This document shows, piece after piece, positions 47,643 through 58,776 of a DNA stretch of 64,000 nucleotides. The notes beneath the pieces are model-generated. The model had not been told where the DNA came from. It made no database searches and saw only the letters and a program-made list of their open reading frames with translations. Location: assembly GCF_014636235.1 (NCBI RefSeq), contig NZ_BMDZ01000003.1, positions 1 through 64,000 of the forward strand, in the 5' to 3' direction. This DNA comes from Tistrella bauzanensis. GTDB lineage: Bacteria > Pseudomonadota > Alphaproteobacteria > Tistrellales > Tistrellaceae. The first letter of the stretch is position 1; each line of letters starts with the position of its first letter. A program made the position numbers and the translations under genes.

Positions 47643-48545
47643 ATGACATTGGAACAACTCAGGATTTTTGTCGCGGTGGCGGAACACAGCCACGTGACCC
47701 GTGCGGCGCGATCGCTCAACCTGACCCAGTCGACCGTGAGTGCGGCTGTGGCGGCGATCGAGGCGCGCCACGGCGTGGCCCTGTTTCACCGGGTCGGTCG
47801 CGGCATTGAACTGGCCGAGGCCGGACGGGTGTTTCTGGACGAGGCCCGCGCGGTGCTGGCCAGGGCATCGGCCGCCGAGCAGGCCCTGGCCGATCTGGCG
47901 GGCGATCCGCGTGGCCGGCTGCGCATCCATGCCAGCCAGACCGTGGCCAATTACTGGCTGCCGGCGCGGCTGATCGATTTTCTGACCGCCTATCCGGCCG
48001 TGCGTGCCGAACTTGCCATTGGCAACACCGCCGAGGTCGCCGCCGCGGTGCGGGCCGGCAGCGCCGATCTGGGCTTCGTGGAAGGCCCGGTCGACGATCC
48101 GGCGCTGGCCGAACGGCTGCTGCCCGGGGACCGGCTGATGCTGGTGGTGGGGGCGGCGCATCCCTGGGCGGCATTGCCGCGGGTGGCGGCGGCCGATCTG
48201 GCGGGCTCGCCCTGGGTGTTGCGCGAACGTGGATCGGGTACCCGCGCCGAGTTCGAAGCGGCGCTTCAGGGGCTGGGTGTCGATCCGGCCAGCCTGCCGG
48301 TGGTGCTGGATCTGCCATCGAACGAGGCGGTTCGCGCGGCTGTGGAGGCTGGCGCCGGTGCCACGGCGCTCTCGGCGCTGGTGGTGGCGAGCGGGCTGGC
48401 ACTCGGCAGCCTGCGCAGCCCCGTGCTCGACCTGCCGCACCGCGCCTTCCATCTGCTGATCCATAAGGAACGCTATCTCGGCCGGGCGGCGCGCGCCTTT
48501 GTCGACCGGGTCGCCGGCGGCGGAGCCGCCGGCGACCTCGGCTGA
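47643..48545 (+). CDS. LysR family transcriptional regulator (YeiE/CysB-like neighbour of YeiH)
   Basis: This 300-residue regulator has an N-terminal HTH (MTLEQLRIFVAVAEHSHVTR and LNLTQSTVSAAVAAIEARHG) and an effector-binding domain from about residue 90 to 290. Adjacency to a YeiH-type exporter mirrors the yeiE-yeiH pair of enterobacteria, so control of that gene is likely. The final codons contain a perfect 13-bp hairpin that may terminate transcription in the LysR/phaC convergence. Confidence 0.9.
   Translation: MTLEQLRIFVAVAEHSHVTRAARSLNLTQSTVSAAVAAIEARHGVALFHRVGRGIELAEAGRVFLDEARAVLARASAAEQALADLAGDPRGRLRIHASQTVANYWLPARLIDFLTAYPAVRAELAIGNTAEVAAAVRAGSADLGFVEGPVDDPALAERLLPGDRLMLVVGAAHPWAALPRVAAADLAGSPWVLRERGSGTRAEFEAALQGLGVDPASLPVVLDLPSNEAVRAAVEAGAGATALSALVVASGLALGSLRSPVLDLPHRAFHLLIHKERYLGRAARAFVDRVAGGGAAGDLG
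48509..48537. terminator. 13-bp perfect hairpin in the end of the LysR gene
   Basis: GGTCGCCGGCGGC and GCCGCCGGCGACC pair perfectly around GGA, 8 bp before the LysR stop and 24 bp from the phaC stop on the other strand. The stem is very GC-rich, but no T-run follows, so a bidirectional termination role is an inference. Confidence 0.4.
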
Positions 48546-48560
48546 CAACGTGGCCTGCGG

Positions 48561-50363
48561 TCAGTCGCGCATCTTCACGTAAGATCCGGGCGCATCCTCG
48601 ATCACACCCAGCACCGTGCCCGGTTCACGGGCCGGCACCTGGGCACCGCCCAGACGCTTGACCCATTTCGCCCAGTCGACCCACCACGAGCCCGGATGCT
48701 TTTCGGCACCGGCGAGCCAGGCTTCGGGATCGTCCGGCAGATCCTTGTTGGTCCAGTAGTTGTACTTGCCGGATTCCGGCGGATTGATGACACCGGCGAT
48801 GTGGCCGGATGCCCCCAGCACGAAGCGGGTGTTGCCGCGATAGAGCTGGGTTGCCCGATAGGTCGATTTCCAGGGGGCGATATGGTCCTGCTGGGCGGAC
48901 AGGATGTAGACCGGCTGGTCGATCTGGCGCAGATCGATCGGCACGCCGCCCATAGTGATGCCGCCCGGCTCCACCAGCTTGTTCTCGCGGTACATATGGC
49001 GCAGATAGAAACTGTGCATGGCGGCGGGAAGTCGGGTGGCGTCGCTGTTCCAGTACAGAAGATCGAAAGGGAAGGGATCTTTGCCTAGAAGGTAGTTGTT
49101 GACCACGAAGCTCCAGATCAAATCGTTGGACCGGAGCATGTTGAACGCGGTCGCCATCTTCCGGCCTTCAAGGTAGCCCTTCTTCGACATCATTTTCTCG
49201 ATATTGCCGATCTGGGCATCATCGACGAAGACTTTGATGTCGCCGGCATCGCGGAAATCGGTGAGCGTGGTGAAGAAGGTGGCGCTCTTGACCCGCTTGT
49301 CGCCCTGGGCCTTCAGATAGGACAGGGTGGTGGCAAGCAACGTGCCGCCGATGCAATAGCCGATGACGTTGACCTCGTCGACGCCGGCTTCCTCGGTAAC
49401 CTTGTCGAGCGCGGTGATCAGGCCTTCGGTCATGTAGTCTTCGAAGGTCTTCTTCGCCATCTCCTCGTCCGGATTGGTCCAGGACACCACGAACACGGTG
49501 TGGCCCTGGGCGACCGCGAAGCGGATGAACGAGTTCTTCGGCTGCAGATCCAGAATGTAGAACTTGTTGATCCACGGCGGCACGATCAGCAGCGGCCGCT
49601 TGTGGACGGTCTCGGTGGTGGGCGTGTATTGCAGGATCTGCATCAGCCCGTTCTGGAACACCACCTTGCCGGGGGTGGTGGCAACGTTGCGGCCAAGCTC
49701 GAAGGCCGTCTCGTCGGTCATGGAGATGCGCAGCTCGCCGCCGCCCTTCTCCATGTCGCGGATCATGTTGTTCAGGCCGCGAACCAGGTTCTCGCCCTTG
49801 CTCTCGATGGTCGCGCGCAGGACTTCCGGGTTGGTGGTGACGAAATTCGACGGTGACATCGCGTCGACATATTGCTTGGTATAGAAATCGATCTTGCGGG
49901 CTTCATCGGGATCGAGGCCGTCGACCTTGTGAATGATGCTCATCATCCAGCGCGCGGTCAGCAGATAGGACTGCTTGATGAAGTCGAAAAGCTGGTTCTC
50001 GCTCCAATCCTTGTCCTTGAACCGCTTGTCGCCGGCGTCGGGCGTGGCGACAGGCTTGGCATCGCCACCGGCCATGCGGGTGGCGGTGGACTGCCACAGG
50101 GTCAGATAGTCCTGCCACAGCGCCGCCTGGGCCTCGACCAGCTTGGCCGGGTTCTCCATCATGCGCTCGGTCAGGTGGGTGAAGGCGGTGGTCAGGTTGA
50201 GAGGGTCTGTCGGTCCGGCGGTGTCGAGCCCTTCATGACGCGAGAGAAATTCGCGCATGATCTGCTGGCTGCGCTCGGCAACCTCGCGCATATTGCGTGC
50301 GAAGGCGTCGGCGTCATCGCGCGTGCCGGCGTGTCCTCCCCGGTCGGCTCCTTGCTCGGCCAT
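48561..50363 (-). CDS. phaC: Class I poly(3-hydroxyalkanoate) synthase
   Basis: PhaC polymerises (R)-3-hydroxyacyl-CoA into storage polyester on granules. From ATG 50363 it is 600 residues, normal for class I. The lipase-like box GYCIGG holds the nucleophile Cys337, with Asp493 (SAQQDHIAPW) and His521 (ASGHIAG) completing the triad. The PPWINKFYILDLQPKNSFIR and GKYNYWTNKDLP segments are class I hallmarks. AAGGGACGCAAGG precedes the start. It is divergent from a lipoprotein gene; phaA, phaB and phaR are not in this window. Confidence 0.96.
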   Translation of the reverse strand: MAEQGADRGGHAGTRDDADAFARNMREVAERSQQIMREFLSRHEGLDTAGPTDPLNLTTAFTHLTERMMENPAKLVEAQAALWQDYLTLWQSTATRMAGGDAKPVATPDAGDKRFKDKDWSENQLFDFIKQSYLLTARWMMSIIHKVDGLDPDEARKIDFYTKQYVDAMSPSNFVTTNPEVLRATIESKGENLVRGLNNMIRDMEKGGGELRISMTDETAFELGRNVATTPGKVVFQNGLMQILQYTPTTETVHKRPLLIVPPWINKFYILDLQPKNSFIRFAVAQGHTVFVVSWTNPDEEMAKKTFEDYMTEGLITALDKVTEEAGVDEVNVIGYCIGGTLLATTLSYLKAQGDKRVKSATFFTTLTDFRDAGDIKVFVDDAQIGNIEKMMSKKGYLEGRKMATAFNMLRSNDLIWSFVVNNYLLGKDPFPFDLLYWNSDATRLPAAMHSFYLRHMYRENKLVEPGGITMGGVPIDLRQIDQPVYILSAQQDHIAPWKSTYRATQLYRGNTRFVLGASGHIAGVINPPESGKYNYWTNKDLPDDPEAWLAGAEKHPGSWWVDWAKWVKRLGGAQVPAREPGTVLGVIEDAPGSYVKMRD

Positions 50364-50433
50364 CCTTGCGTCCCTTATAGTTGCGCCGCCATAGTCGGCG
50401 ATCGGTTGGTTCTGCGAGGTCGAGGTGAACTCT

Positions 50434-51093
50434 ATGATACGGGTGCAGGCGACGCGGCTCAACGCTGCCTCGGCAGGGATGCGACGGAATCACGCGGGCC
50501 GCGCGTCTTTGCGGGCCGGGATGACCGCTGCCGTCCTGATGCTGGGCCTTGGTGCCTGTGCCGAAGACCCCGGACCCGGTACCGACCCGTCGGTACGCGC
50601 GGCCCGGGCCGAATTTGCCGACAAGCCGTTTCCGACGCTGAACTCGGTGCCCGGACAGGCGCCGCCGGTGACGCCGCTTGAAGAACGCGCTCGTTTGCGC
50701 GCAGCGTTGAGCGCCGATCAGGTCGCGGCCCAATCGGCCATGGCGCAGGCGGGCGAGACGGCTGCGGCCACGGCAGCCCGCCCCTCGGCGCCGCAGCCCG
50801 GCCTTGCCGTCGGCCGGATCGATTTTGCGCCCGGCGCCAGCATGATCGGCGACGCCGGTATGGCCGAACTGCGCGCCGCCTGGCGGATCGCCGCCGCTCG
50901 CGATCAGACGCTGGTGATGGTTGCCGGCGCCGATGAGGGCCAGGCGCTGGCCACCGCGCGGCTGGCGGCCGCGACCCGTGCCCTTTCCGGGATCGGTGCC
51001 GATACGGCGCGGGTCCGGGGTGTGCAGGCACCGGCTGGCTCGATGGCCCCGGCTTTTGAGATTTTCATCGCACCGGCCCGGACCATCCGCTAA
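50434..51093 (+). CDS. Lipoprotein with degenerate OmpA-like domain
   Basis: This protein has a lipoprotein signal sequence (AGMTAAVLMLGLGAC) with the lipidated Cys near residue 42. A Pro/Ala-rich linker (about 45-120) follows, and then a C-terminal domain like the OmpA peptidoglycan-binding fold (VGRIDFAPGASMIGDAGMAE, ARLAAATRALSGIGADTARV). The usual NxxLSxxRA pattern is weak. The start may be ATG 50434, which has GAGG upstream, or ATG 50479, which gives a shorter n-region. A periplasmic or outer-membrane anchoring role is inferred. It is divergent from phaC by 70 bp. Confidence 0.65.
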   Translation: MIRVQATRLNAASAGMRRNHAGRASLRAGMTAAVLMLGLGACAEDPGPGTDPSVRAARAEFADKPFPTLNSVPGQAPPVTPLEERARLRAALSADQVAAQSAMAQAGETAAATAARPSAPQPGLAVGRIDFAPGASMIGDAGMAELRAAWRIAAARDQTLVMVAGADEGQALATARLAAATRALSGIGADTARVRGVQAPAGSMAPAFEIFIAPARTIR

Positions 51094-51288
51094 AAGTCCT
51101 CGCCGTCGCATGACGGCGACGGGAATTCCCCTGAAGCGGATAACCGGCGCCGGCATCGCCCATGGCGACCGGGTACCATCCCCCTTAGATCCATTCGGCG
51201 CGGACGTCCTCCGTCGACGGCGGGTTCGGCCGCGTCCGCATATCTTAACTGGCCTCCTCAAGCGAGCCGATCGACGGGAAGTGATCCC

Positions 51289-52535
<1,247 letters not shown>

Positions 52536-52539
<4 letters not shown>

Positions 52540-53870
52540 ACAGCAGCCACAAACCCGCCGCCGATCGCCGCGTCTCGACCACGCCGTTGCGTGTTGGTGT
52601 GGCCGGCCTCGGAACCGTTGGTGTGGGGGTGGTCGAGATCCTGCGCGATCACGCGGCGATGATCGCGGCCAGGGCCGGGCGACCGGTGGTGGTGACGGCA
52701 GTGTCGGCGCGTGATCAAGGCCGTGATCGCGGTATCAGCCTGGCCGGGCTCGGCTGGGAAGACGATGCCGCGGCGCTGGCGGCGCGCGATGACGTCGACG
52801 TGGTTGTGGAGTTGATCGGCGGGTCCGAGGGGCCGGCGCTTCATCTGGCGCGGGCCACGCTCGGGCGCGGGAAGGCCTTCGTCACCGCCAACAAGGCGAT
52901 GATCGCCACTCACGGACCCGAACTCGCCGCGGCCGCCGAGGACGCCGGCGTGGCGCTGGCCTTCGAGGCGGCGGTTGCCGGCGGCATCCCTATCCTGAAG
53001 ACCCTGCGCGAGGGCCTGGCCGCGAATGCGATTACCCGCGTCTATGGCATCCTGAACGGCACCTGCAATTATATCCTGACCGAGATGCGGACCACGGGCC
53101 GCGACTTCGCCGATGTTCTGACCCAGGCCCAGGCGCTGGGCTATGCCGAAGCCGACCCGACCTTCGACGTCGACGGGATCGACACGGCCCATAAGCTGTC
53201 GATCCTGGCGGCGCTGGCCTTCGGTGGCCGCCCCGATATCGGCGCGATCCATGTCGAGGGCATCCGTCACGTCACCATCGACGACATCCGCTTCGCCGAG
53301 GAACTGGGCTTCCGCATCAAGCTGCTGGGCGTGGCGCGGATGACCGATCATGGCCTGGAACAGCGGGTGCATCCCAGCATGGTGCCGCTGTCGGCGCCGG
53401 TCGCCCATGTGGAGGACGTGTTCAACGCCGTGGTGGCCGAAGGCGATGCCGTGGGCACCACCATGTCGCAGGGGCGCGGGGCCGGGCGCGGGCCCACGGC
53501 CTCGGCGGTGGTGGCCGATCTGGTCGACATTGCCCGCGGCTGTGTCACCCCCGGCTTCTCGGTGCCGGCCGCGGCCCTCGGCCAGCACCCCTCGGCACCG
53601 ATCGAGGCGCATCAGGGGGCGTTCTACATCCGGCTGATGGTGCTGGATCAGCCCGGTGTTCTGGCCGATGTCGCCCGTGCCTTCGCGGTCGAGCATGTGT
53701 CGCTGGAAAGCCTGATCCAGCGTGGCCGCAGCGCGGTCGAGGCGGTGCCCGTGGTGCTGACCACGCATGCCACCGCGGAAGCGGCGCTCCGGCGCGCGCT
53801 CGACGTGATCGCGGCGCTGCCGGCGGTGATCGAACCACCCCGGATGATCCGGATCGAACGCAGCCTCTGA
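52536..53870 (+). CDS. hom: Homoserine dehydrogenase
   Basis: This enzyme reduces aspartate semialdehyde to homoserine on the way to threonine and methionine. The Rossmann motif VAGLGTVGVGVVEIL lies near residue 22. VTANKAMIATHG holds the catalytic-region Lys, followed by AAVAGGIPILKTLREG, GILNGTCNYILTEM and YAEADPTFDVDGIDTAHKL. The C-terminal ACT domain (about 360-440: LDQPGVLADVARAFA) suggests feedback control by threonine. Its start overlaps the aminotransferase stop. Confidence 0.96.
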
Positions 53871-53890
53871 CAGCGTCCATGATGCCGGGA

Positions 53891-53916
53891 GGGTGCGGCC
53901 ATATGCCGTCGCACCC
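53891..53916 (+). terminator. Hairpin downstream of hom
   Basis: GGGTGCG (53891-53897) and CGCACCC (53910-53916) form a perfect 7-bp stem 20 nt after the hom stop, with a 12-nt loop and no T-run. The rest of the 281-bp gap to glpX should carry the glpX promoter; none was assigned. Confidence 0.4.
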
Positions 53917-54151
53917 GCCAGACGACGGGACATCGTCCCACACCTGATACAGCGCTCTGGCGCCGGGCGCATATCGGGCTTAGGGTATCGCCAGAGTGGG
54001 ATGAACATCCGTCGTCGGACGCACCCCGGCCGTGGCGTCGCTACCCGACCCTTTTGGCGGCCTGACCCTGATTTTGCGGTCGGGCCTCCTGACGGGTCGG
54101 CGGCGGCGTATCGGCATTCATCCGACGCTGACCGGCAATAAGACGAGAGCG

Positions 54152-55132
54152 ATGATCGACTACACCCTGATGGATCGCAATCTGGCCCTCGAGGCCGTGC
54201 GCGTCACTGAATTCGCAGCCCTGGCCTGCTCACGAATGATCGGCAAGGGCGACGAGAAGGCCGCAGATCAGGCCGCCGTCGACGCGATGCGCCGGGCGCT
54301 GAACGGTCTCGACATCGATGGCACGGTGGTCATCGGCGAGGGCGAGCGCGACGAGGCGCCGATGCTGTATATCGGCGAAAAGGTCGGCTCTGGTCGCGGC
54401 CCGAAGGTCGATATCGCACTCGACCCGCTGGAAGGCACCACCATCTGCGCCACCGGCGGCCCCAATGCGCTGGCCGTGCTGGCGATGGCCGAGGAGGGCC
54501 GGTTCCTCAACGCCCCCGACGTCTATATGGACAAGATCGCGGTCGGTGGCGGGCTTCCGGAAGGCGTGGTGCTGCTGGAAAACTCGGTCCAGGCCAATCT
54601 GGCCAGTCTGGCCAAGGCCAAGGATGTCGAGATTTCCGATCTCACCGTCTGCATCCTCAACCGCCCGCGTCATGCCGAACTGATCGCCAAGACCCGTGAG
54701 GCCGGCGCGCGCATCCAGTTGATCGGCGACGGTGACGTTGCCGGAGTGATCGCGACCGCGCGCCCCGATACCGGCATTGATCTCTATATCGGCTCGGGCG
54801 GCGCACCGGAAGGCGTGCTGGCGGCGGCGGCGCTGCGTGCCATCGGCGGTCAGATGCAGGGCCGCCTGCTGTTCCGCAACGAAGACGAGCGGGGCCGCGC
54901 CCATCGGCTCGGCATCACCGATTTCGGCCGGATCTACAACCTGATGGATCTGGCCTCGGGCAATGTCATCTTCTCGGCGACCGGCGTTACCGATGGCTCG
55001 ATGCTGCGCGGTGTGCATCGCATCAGCCATACCCACTGGTCGACTCAGAGCCTGATCATGCGGTCGAAGACCGGCACCGTCCGGGTGATTACGGCCGAGC
55101 ATAATTTCGGTCGTAAATCGGCCTTCGATTGA
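54152..55132 (+). CDS. glpX: Class II fructose-1,6-bisphosphatase
   Basis: This 326-residue gluconeogenic phosphatase hydrolyses fructose 1,6-bisphosphate. The family motifs are GKGDEKAADQAAVDAMR, VVIGEGERDEAPML, ALDPLEGTT (metal-binding Asp/Glu), QLIGDGDVAG and YIGSGGAPEGVLAAAAL. ATG at 54152 begins MIDYTLMDRNLALEAVR, the normal start; the longer frame upstream adds unrelated Arg-rich sequence. The hom-glpX-recJ order is conserved in alphaproteobacteria. Confidence 0.95.
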   Translation: MIDYTLMDRNLALEAVRVTEFAALACSRMIGKGDEKAADQAAVDAMRRALNGLDIDGTVVIGEGERDEAPMLYIGEKVGSGRGPKVDIALDPLEGTTICATGGPNALAVLAMAEEGRFLNAPDVYMDKIAVGGGLPEGVVLLENSVQANLASLAKAKDVEISDLTVCILNRPRHAELIAKTREAGARIQLIGDGDVAGVIATARPDTGIDLYIGSGGAPEGVLAAAALRAIGGQMQGRLLFRNEDERGRAHRLGITDFGRIYNLMDLASGNVIFSATGVTDGSMLRGVHRISHTHWSTQSLIMRSKTGTVRVITAEHNFGRKSAFD

Positions 55133-55150
55133 TCGGAGGGTCAAGACCTC

Positions 55151-56935
55151 ATGTCCCGTGACGCCGCGGTTCTGGGCGTCGAGCGGTCGATGGGCGGGCG
55201 GCGCTGGGAAGCGCGGCTCGCCGATCAGCGTCTGGGACTGGCGCTTGCCCAGCGTCTGGACCTGCCCGAAATCGTCGGGCGGGTTCTGGCGGGGCGCGGC
55301 GTCGGGCTGGACACGGCCGACGATTTCCTGACCCCAAGCCTGCGTACCGCCTTGCCCGATCCGTCGCATCTGCGCGACATGGACCGGGCCGTCGACCGCC
55401 TGGCCGCCGCGATCGCGGCGCGCGAGCCGATTGCCGTGTTCGGCGATTACGATGTCGACGGTGCCACCTCGACCGCGCTGGTCAGCCGCTTTTTGCGCGC
55501 GCTGGGTGTGCCGGTGGTGGTTTACGTTCCAGACCGGATGACCGAGGGCTATGGCCCGAACGAAGCCGCCATGGCGATGCTGGCCGGGCGCGGCATCCGG
55601 GTGGTGATCACGGTCGATTGTGGCACCACCGCCTTTGCGGCACTCGACGCCGCCCGGCGGCTGAATCTGGATGTGGTGGTGGTCGACCATCATATCGGCG
55701 AGCCGGAACTGCCGGCGGCTCATGCCGTGGTCAACCCCAACCGCTTCGACGAGACCAGCACCCATGGCCAGATGGCGGCGGTGGGGGTGGCGTTCCTGTT
55801 GCTGGTGGGGTTGAACCGCGCGCTGCGTGATGGTGGCGTCTATGACCGGTTGGGCGTGGCCCCGCCCGATCTGATGGGCCTGCTCGATCTGGTCGCCCTG
55901 GGCACGGTGTGCGATGTGGTGCCGCTGACGGGGGTGAACCGCGCCTTCGTCTCGCAGGGCATCAAGGTCCTGGGCCGCCGTCGTAATGTCGGGCTTGCCC
56001 GTCTGGCCGACGTGGCCAAGCTCGACGAGACACCGGAAGCCTATCATCTGGGCTATGTGCTGGGGCCACGGATCAATGCCGGCGGCCGGGTCGGGCGTGC
56101 CGACCTTGGCGCACGACTTCTGGGCAGCGATGATGCCGACGAGTCGACCGGCATGGCCATGGAACTCGACCGGCTGAACACCGAGCGGCGCGAGATCGAG
56201 GCGGCGGTGGAGGCCGAGGCACTGGAACTGGCGGAACGCCAGGCCGATGCCCCCTTCATCCTGGTCGCTCATCAGGGCTGGCATCCCGGCGTGATCGGCA
56301 TCGTGGCTGGGCGGCTGAAGGAACGCTTTCACCGGCCGGTCTTCGTGGTCGCGGCCGATGGCGCCGTCGGCAAGGGATCGGGGCGGTCGGTGCCGGGGGT
56401 CGATCTGGGCTCGGCGGTCACCGCCGCGCGTCAGGCGGGCCTGCTGGTCAATGGCGGCGGCCATGCGATGGCGGCGGGGCTGACCGTGCCGCTCGACCGG
56501 CTGGTGGAGCTGCATGGCTTTCTGGCTGAACGGATCGTTGCCCAGACGGGTGGCGAGCCGCCGGCGCCAAGGCTGGGGCTGGATGGCGTGCTGGCGGTGG
56601 GGGGTGCCACATCGGCGCTGGTCGATGTGCTGGAACGCATCGGCCCCTTCGGCACCGGCAATGCCCAGCCGCGTTTCGCGCTGTCGGCGGTGCGGATCCT
56701 GAAGGCCGACGTGGTCGGCCAGGGCCATATCCGGGTGATCATGGGCGCCGATGATGGATCGCGGCTGAAGGGCATCGCCTTCCGCGCGGCAGACGGGCCG
56801 GTGGGCGCGACGCTGCTTCAGGCCCGGGGTCTGCCGCTGCATGTGGCGGGCGGCTTGCGCCGCGACCGCTGGCAGGGGCGCGATGACGTCCAGATGTTCA
56901 TCGACGACGTGGCCTCGGCGGCGGCCGGTCACTGA
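55151..56935 (+). CDS. recJ: Single-stranded-DNA-specific exonuclease RecJ
   Basis: RecJ degrades single-stranded DNA 5' to 3' in recombination and repair. It is a 594-residue DHH-family phosphoesterase: GDYDVDGATSTAL (motif I), the VDCGTTA motif, VVDHHIGEPELP (the DHH box), DLVALGTVCDVVPL, and the DHHA1 domain with the VNGGGHAMAAG motif near 440. An OB-like C-terminal domain follows. ATG at 55151 follows GGAGGG, 18 bp after glpX. It converges on the ABC transporter genes. Confidence 0.96.
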   Translation: MSRDAAVLGVERSMGGRRWEARLADQRLGLALAQRLDLPEIVGRVLAGRGVGLDTADDFLTPSLRTALPDPSHLRDMDRAVDRLAAAIAAREPIAVFGDYDVDGATSTALVSRFLRALGVPVVVYVPDRMTEGYGPNEAAMAMLAGRGIRVVITVDCGTTAFAALDAARRLNLDVVVVDHHIGEPELPAAHAVVNPNRFDETSTHGQMAAVGVAFLLLVGLNRALRDGGVYDRLGVAPPDLMGLLDLVALGTVCDVVPLTGVNRAFVSQGIKVLGRRRNVGLARLADVAKLDETPEAYHLGYVLGPRINAGGRVGRADLGARLLGSDDADESTGMAMELDRLNTERREIEAAVEAEALELAERQADAPFILVAHQGWHPGVIGIVAGRLKERFHRPVFVVAADGAVGKGSGRSVPGVDLGSAVTAARQAGLLVNGGGHAMAAGLTVPLDRLVELHGFLAERIVAQTGGEPPAPRLGLDGVLAVGGATSALVDVLERIGPFGTGNAQPRFALSAVRILKADVVGQGHIRVIMGADDGSRLKGIAFRAADGPVGATLLQARGLPLHVAGGLRRDRWQGRDDVQMFIDDVASAAAGH

Positions 56936-56962
56936 TTCGCGGCCGGGCACTGATCCGCCGCC

Positions 56963-57763
56963 TCAGCCGGGGCGTCGCGTCCAGGGCAGCGGCACATTGC
57001 AGCCGTCGATGACGACCCGGCGGACGTCGACGCCATAGGCGCGGCCGATCGCTGCATCGTCCAGCGCCTGCGCCGGCGCACCGTCGGTCAGAACCCGGCC
57101 TTCGGCCAGCAGCACCACCCGGTCGGCGAACCGCGCGGCCAGCGCCAGATCATGCATCACCACCACCACGATCCGGCCGGCGGCCGCCAGATCCCGCAGC
57201 AGGCCCAGCACGTCCAGCTGATGGGCCGGGTCGAGACCGGCCAAGGGTTCGTCGGCCAGTACCACCTGTGGTGCGCCGGCCAGCACGCGGGCCAGATGCG
57301 CCCGCATCCGCTCGCCGCCCGACAGATGATCGACCCGGCGGTCGCGGAAGCCGGTCAAGGCGGTGCTGGCCAGCGCCGCCGTCACTGCCGCCTCGTCTGC
57401 CGCAGGGTCGGTGCTGCCGAATCGGCCGCGATGGGGCAGGCGGCCCAGCCGCGCCAGCGCCACGACGCTCAACGGCCAATGACAGGCCGGCTGCTGTTCC
57501 AGATAGCCGATCCGCCGTGCCCGCGCCCGGTCGCCCAGGGCCTGAAAGCTCTGACCGTCGATCAGGATCCGGCCGGCCGTGGGCGCCAGAAGCCCGGCCA
57601 GAATGGCGAGCAGGGTGGACTTTCCGGCCCCGTTCGGCCCGACCAGCGCGGTCAGTCCGCCGGCCTCCAGGGCGAGGTCGATGCCGTCGAGCACCCGCCG
57701 TCCCCCCAGATCGGCGGCGATGCCGCTGGCCATCATCTGTGGCGCCCGGTCGGGGCTCACCAT
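56963..57763 (-). CDS. ABC transporter ATP-binding protein (metal-chelate/cobalamin uptake type)
   Basis: This 266-residue ATPase belongs to the FecE/BtuD/HmuV group. Walker A GPNGAGKS lies at 42-49, the signature is LSGGERMRAHLARVL, Walker B is VVLADEPLAGLD, and the H-loop is VMHDLALA. It starts inside the last codons of the permease gene (7-base overlap) and is the third gene of a binding protein-permease-ATPase operon. Cobalamin, heme and siderophore are all possible substrates; no TonB receptor gene is in the window to decide. Confidence 0.92.
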   Translation of the reverse strand: MVSPDRAPQMMASGIAADLGGRRVLDGIDLALEAGGLTALVGPNGAGKSTLLAILAGLLAPTAGRILIDGQSFQALGDRARARRIGYLEQQPACHWPLSVVALARLGRLPHRGRFGSTDPAADEAAVTAALASTALTGFRDRRVDHLSGGERMRAHLARVLAGAPQVVLADEPLAGLDPAHQLDVLGLLRDLAAAGRIVVVVMHDLALAARFADRVVLLAEGRVLTDGAPAQALDDAAIGRAYGVDVRRVVIDGCNVPLPWTRRPG

Positions 57764-58776
57764 GTGCCACGCTCCGCCCGTGCCCGGGTCAGCAGAATGT
57801 GCAGGAACACCGGCGCGCCGATCAGCGCGGTGGCGACGCCCACCCGGATCTCGGTGCCGTCGCCGATCAGCCGCCCGGCCAGATCGGCCAGCGGCAGCAA
57901 TGTGGCGCCGCCAAGCATGCTGGCCGGGACCAGACGGCCGGGGCGATGGCCCACGAACGGCCTGAGCGCATGGGGCACGATCAGGCCCACGAAGCCGATG
58001 CCGCCGGCGATCGCCGTGGCGGCACCGACGCCGATGGCGGTCGCCGCCACCACCTGCAGCCGCAGCCGGCCCAGCTTCACACCCATCGACCGGGCGGTGC
58101 GTTCACCCAGGCCCAGGGCGTCGAGCCCGGTGCCGCAGCCGATCAGCAGCACCAGCGACAGCGCCGCGAAGGGGCCGAGCAGGGCGGCATCGGCAAGGGT
58201 GCGATCGGCGACCGACCCGATCAGCCAGTCGATCATCTCCAGCGTCGCATAGGGGCTGGGTGCGAAGGTCAGGGCCAGCGAGATGAAGGCGGTGGCAAGT
58301 GCGCCGACACCCACCCCGGCCAGAATCAGCGACAGCCCGCCGCCCCGGCCCAGCGCCAGCACCAGGCCAAGGCCCAGGCCGGCGCCCAGCAGGCCGGCGG
58401 CAGCCGGGGCAGGGCCTGCCCCGGCACTGCCGGCATGGCCGAAATAGATCGCGGCCACAGCCCCCAGGGCGGCGGTCGACGAGGCACCAAGCGTGCCGGG
58501 TTCCGCCAGCGGATTGCGGGTCAGACCTTGCAGGGCGGCGCCGCAGGCCCCTAGCACCGCGCCGATCATCATCGCGATCAGGGTGCGTGGCAGGCGCAGT
58601 TCCAGCATCACGATGCCCGATGCGGTGTCGGGCGCGCGCAAGCCCAGCAGCACGCTGGCATCGGGCATGATCCAGCCGCTTGGGCCATAGCCCAGCGACA
58701 GCCAGCCGACCAACAGCGGCAGCAGGATCAGCATGGCCCAGCTTGCGCGCGCACCCCAACGCGTCCGGCCGCTCAC
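57757..58776 (-). CDS. FecCD/BtuC-family ABC transporter permease
   Basis: This 339-residue permease has about ten membrane helices. LRLPRTLIAMMIGAVLGACG, GLTRNPLAEPGTLGASSTAA and FVGLIVPHALRPFVGHRPGR, the coupling loop to the ATPase, are all typical of the iron/B12 uptake family. It overlaps the binding-protein gene upstream by 4 bases and the ATPase downstream by 7, so the three are translated together. Confidence 0.93.
   Translation of the reverse strand: MSGRTRWGARASWAMLILLPLLVGWLSLGYGPSGWIMPDASVLLGLRAPDTASGIVMLELRLPRTLIAMMIGAVLGACGAALQGLTRNPLAEPGTLGASSTAALGAVAAIYFGHAGSAGAGPAPAAAGLLGAGLGLGLVLALGRGGGLSLILAGVGVGALATAFISLALTFAPSPYATLEMIDWLIGSVADRTLADAALLGPFAALSLVLLIGCGTGLDALGLGERTARSMGVKLGRLRLQVVAATAIGVGAATAIAGGIGFVGLIVPHALRPFVGHRPGRLVPASMLGGATLLPLADLAGRLIGDGTEIRVGVATALIGAPVFLHILLTRARAERGTW

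Noticed and set aside
54230..56950. 906-codon frame antisense to glpX and recJ
   Set aside because: Both plus-strand genes are clearly real and conserved; the antisense frame is a by-product of GC-rich third positions.
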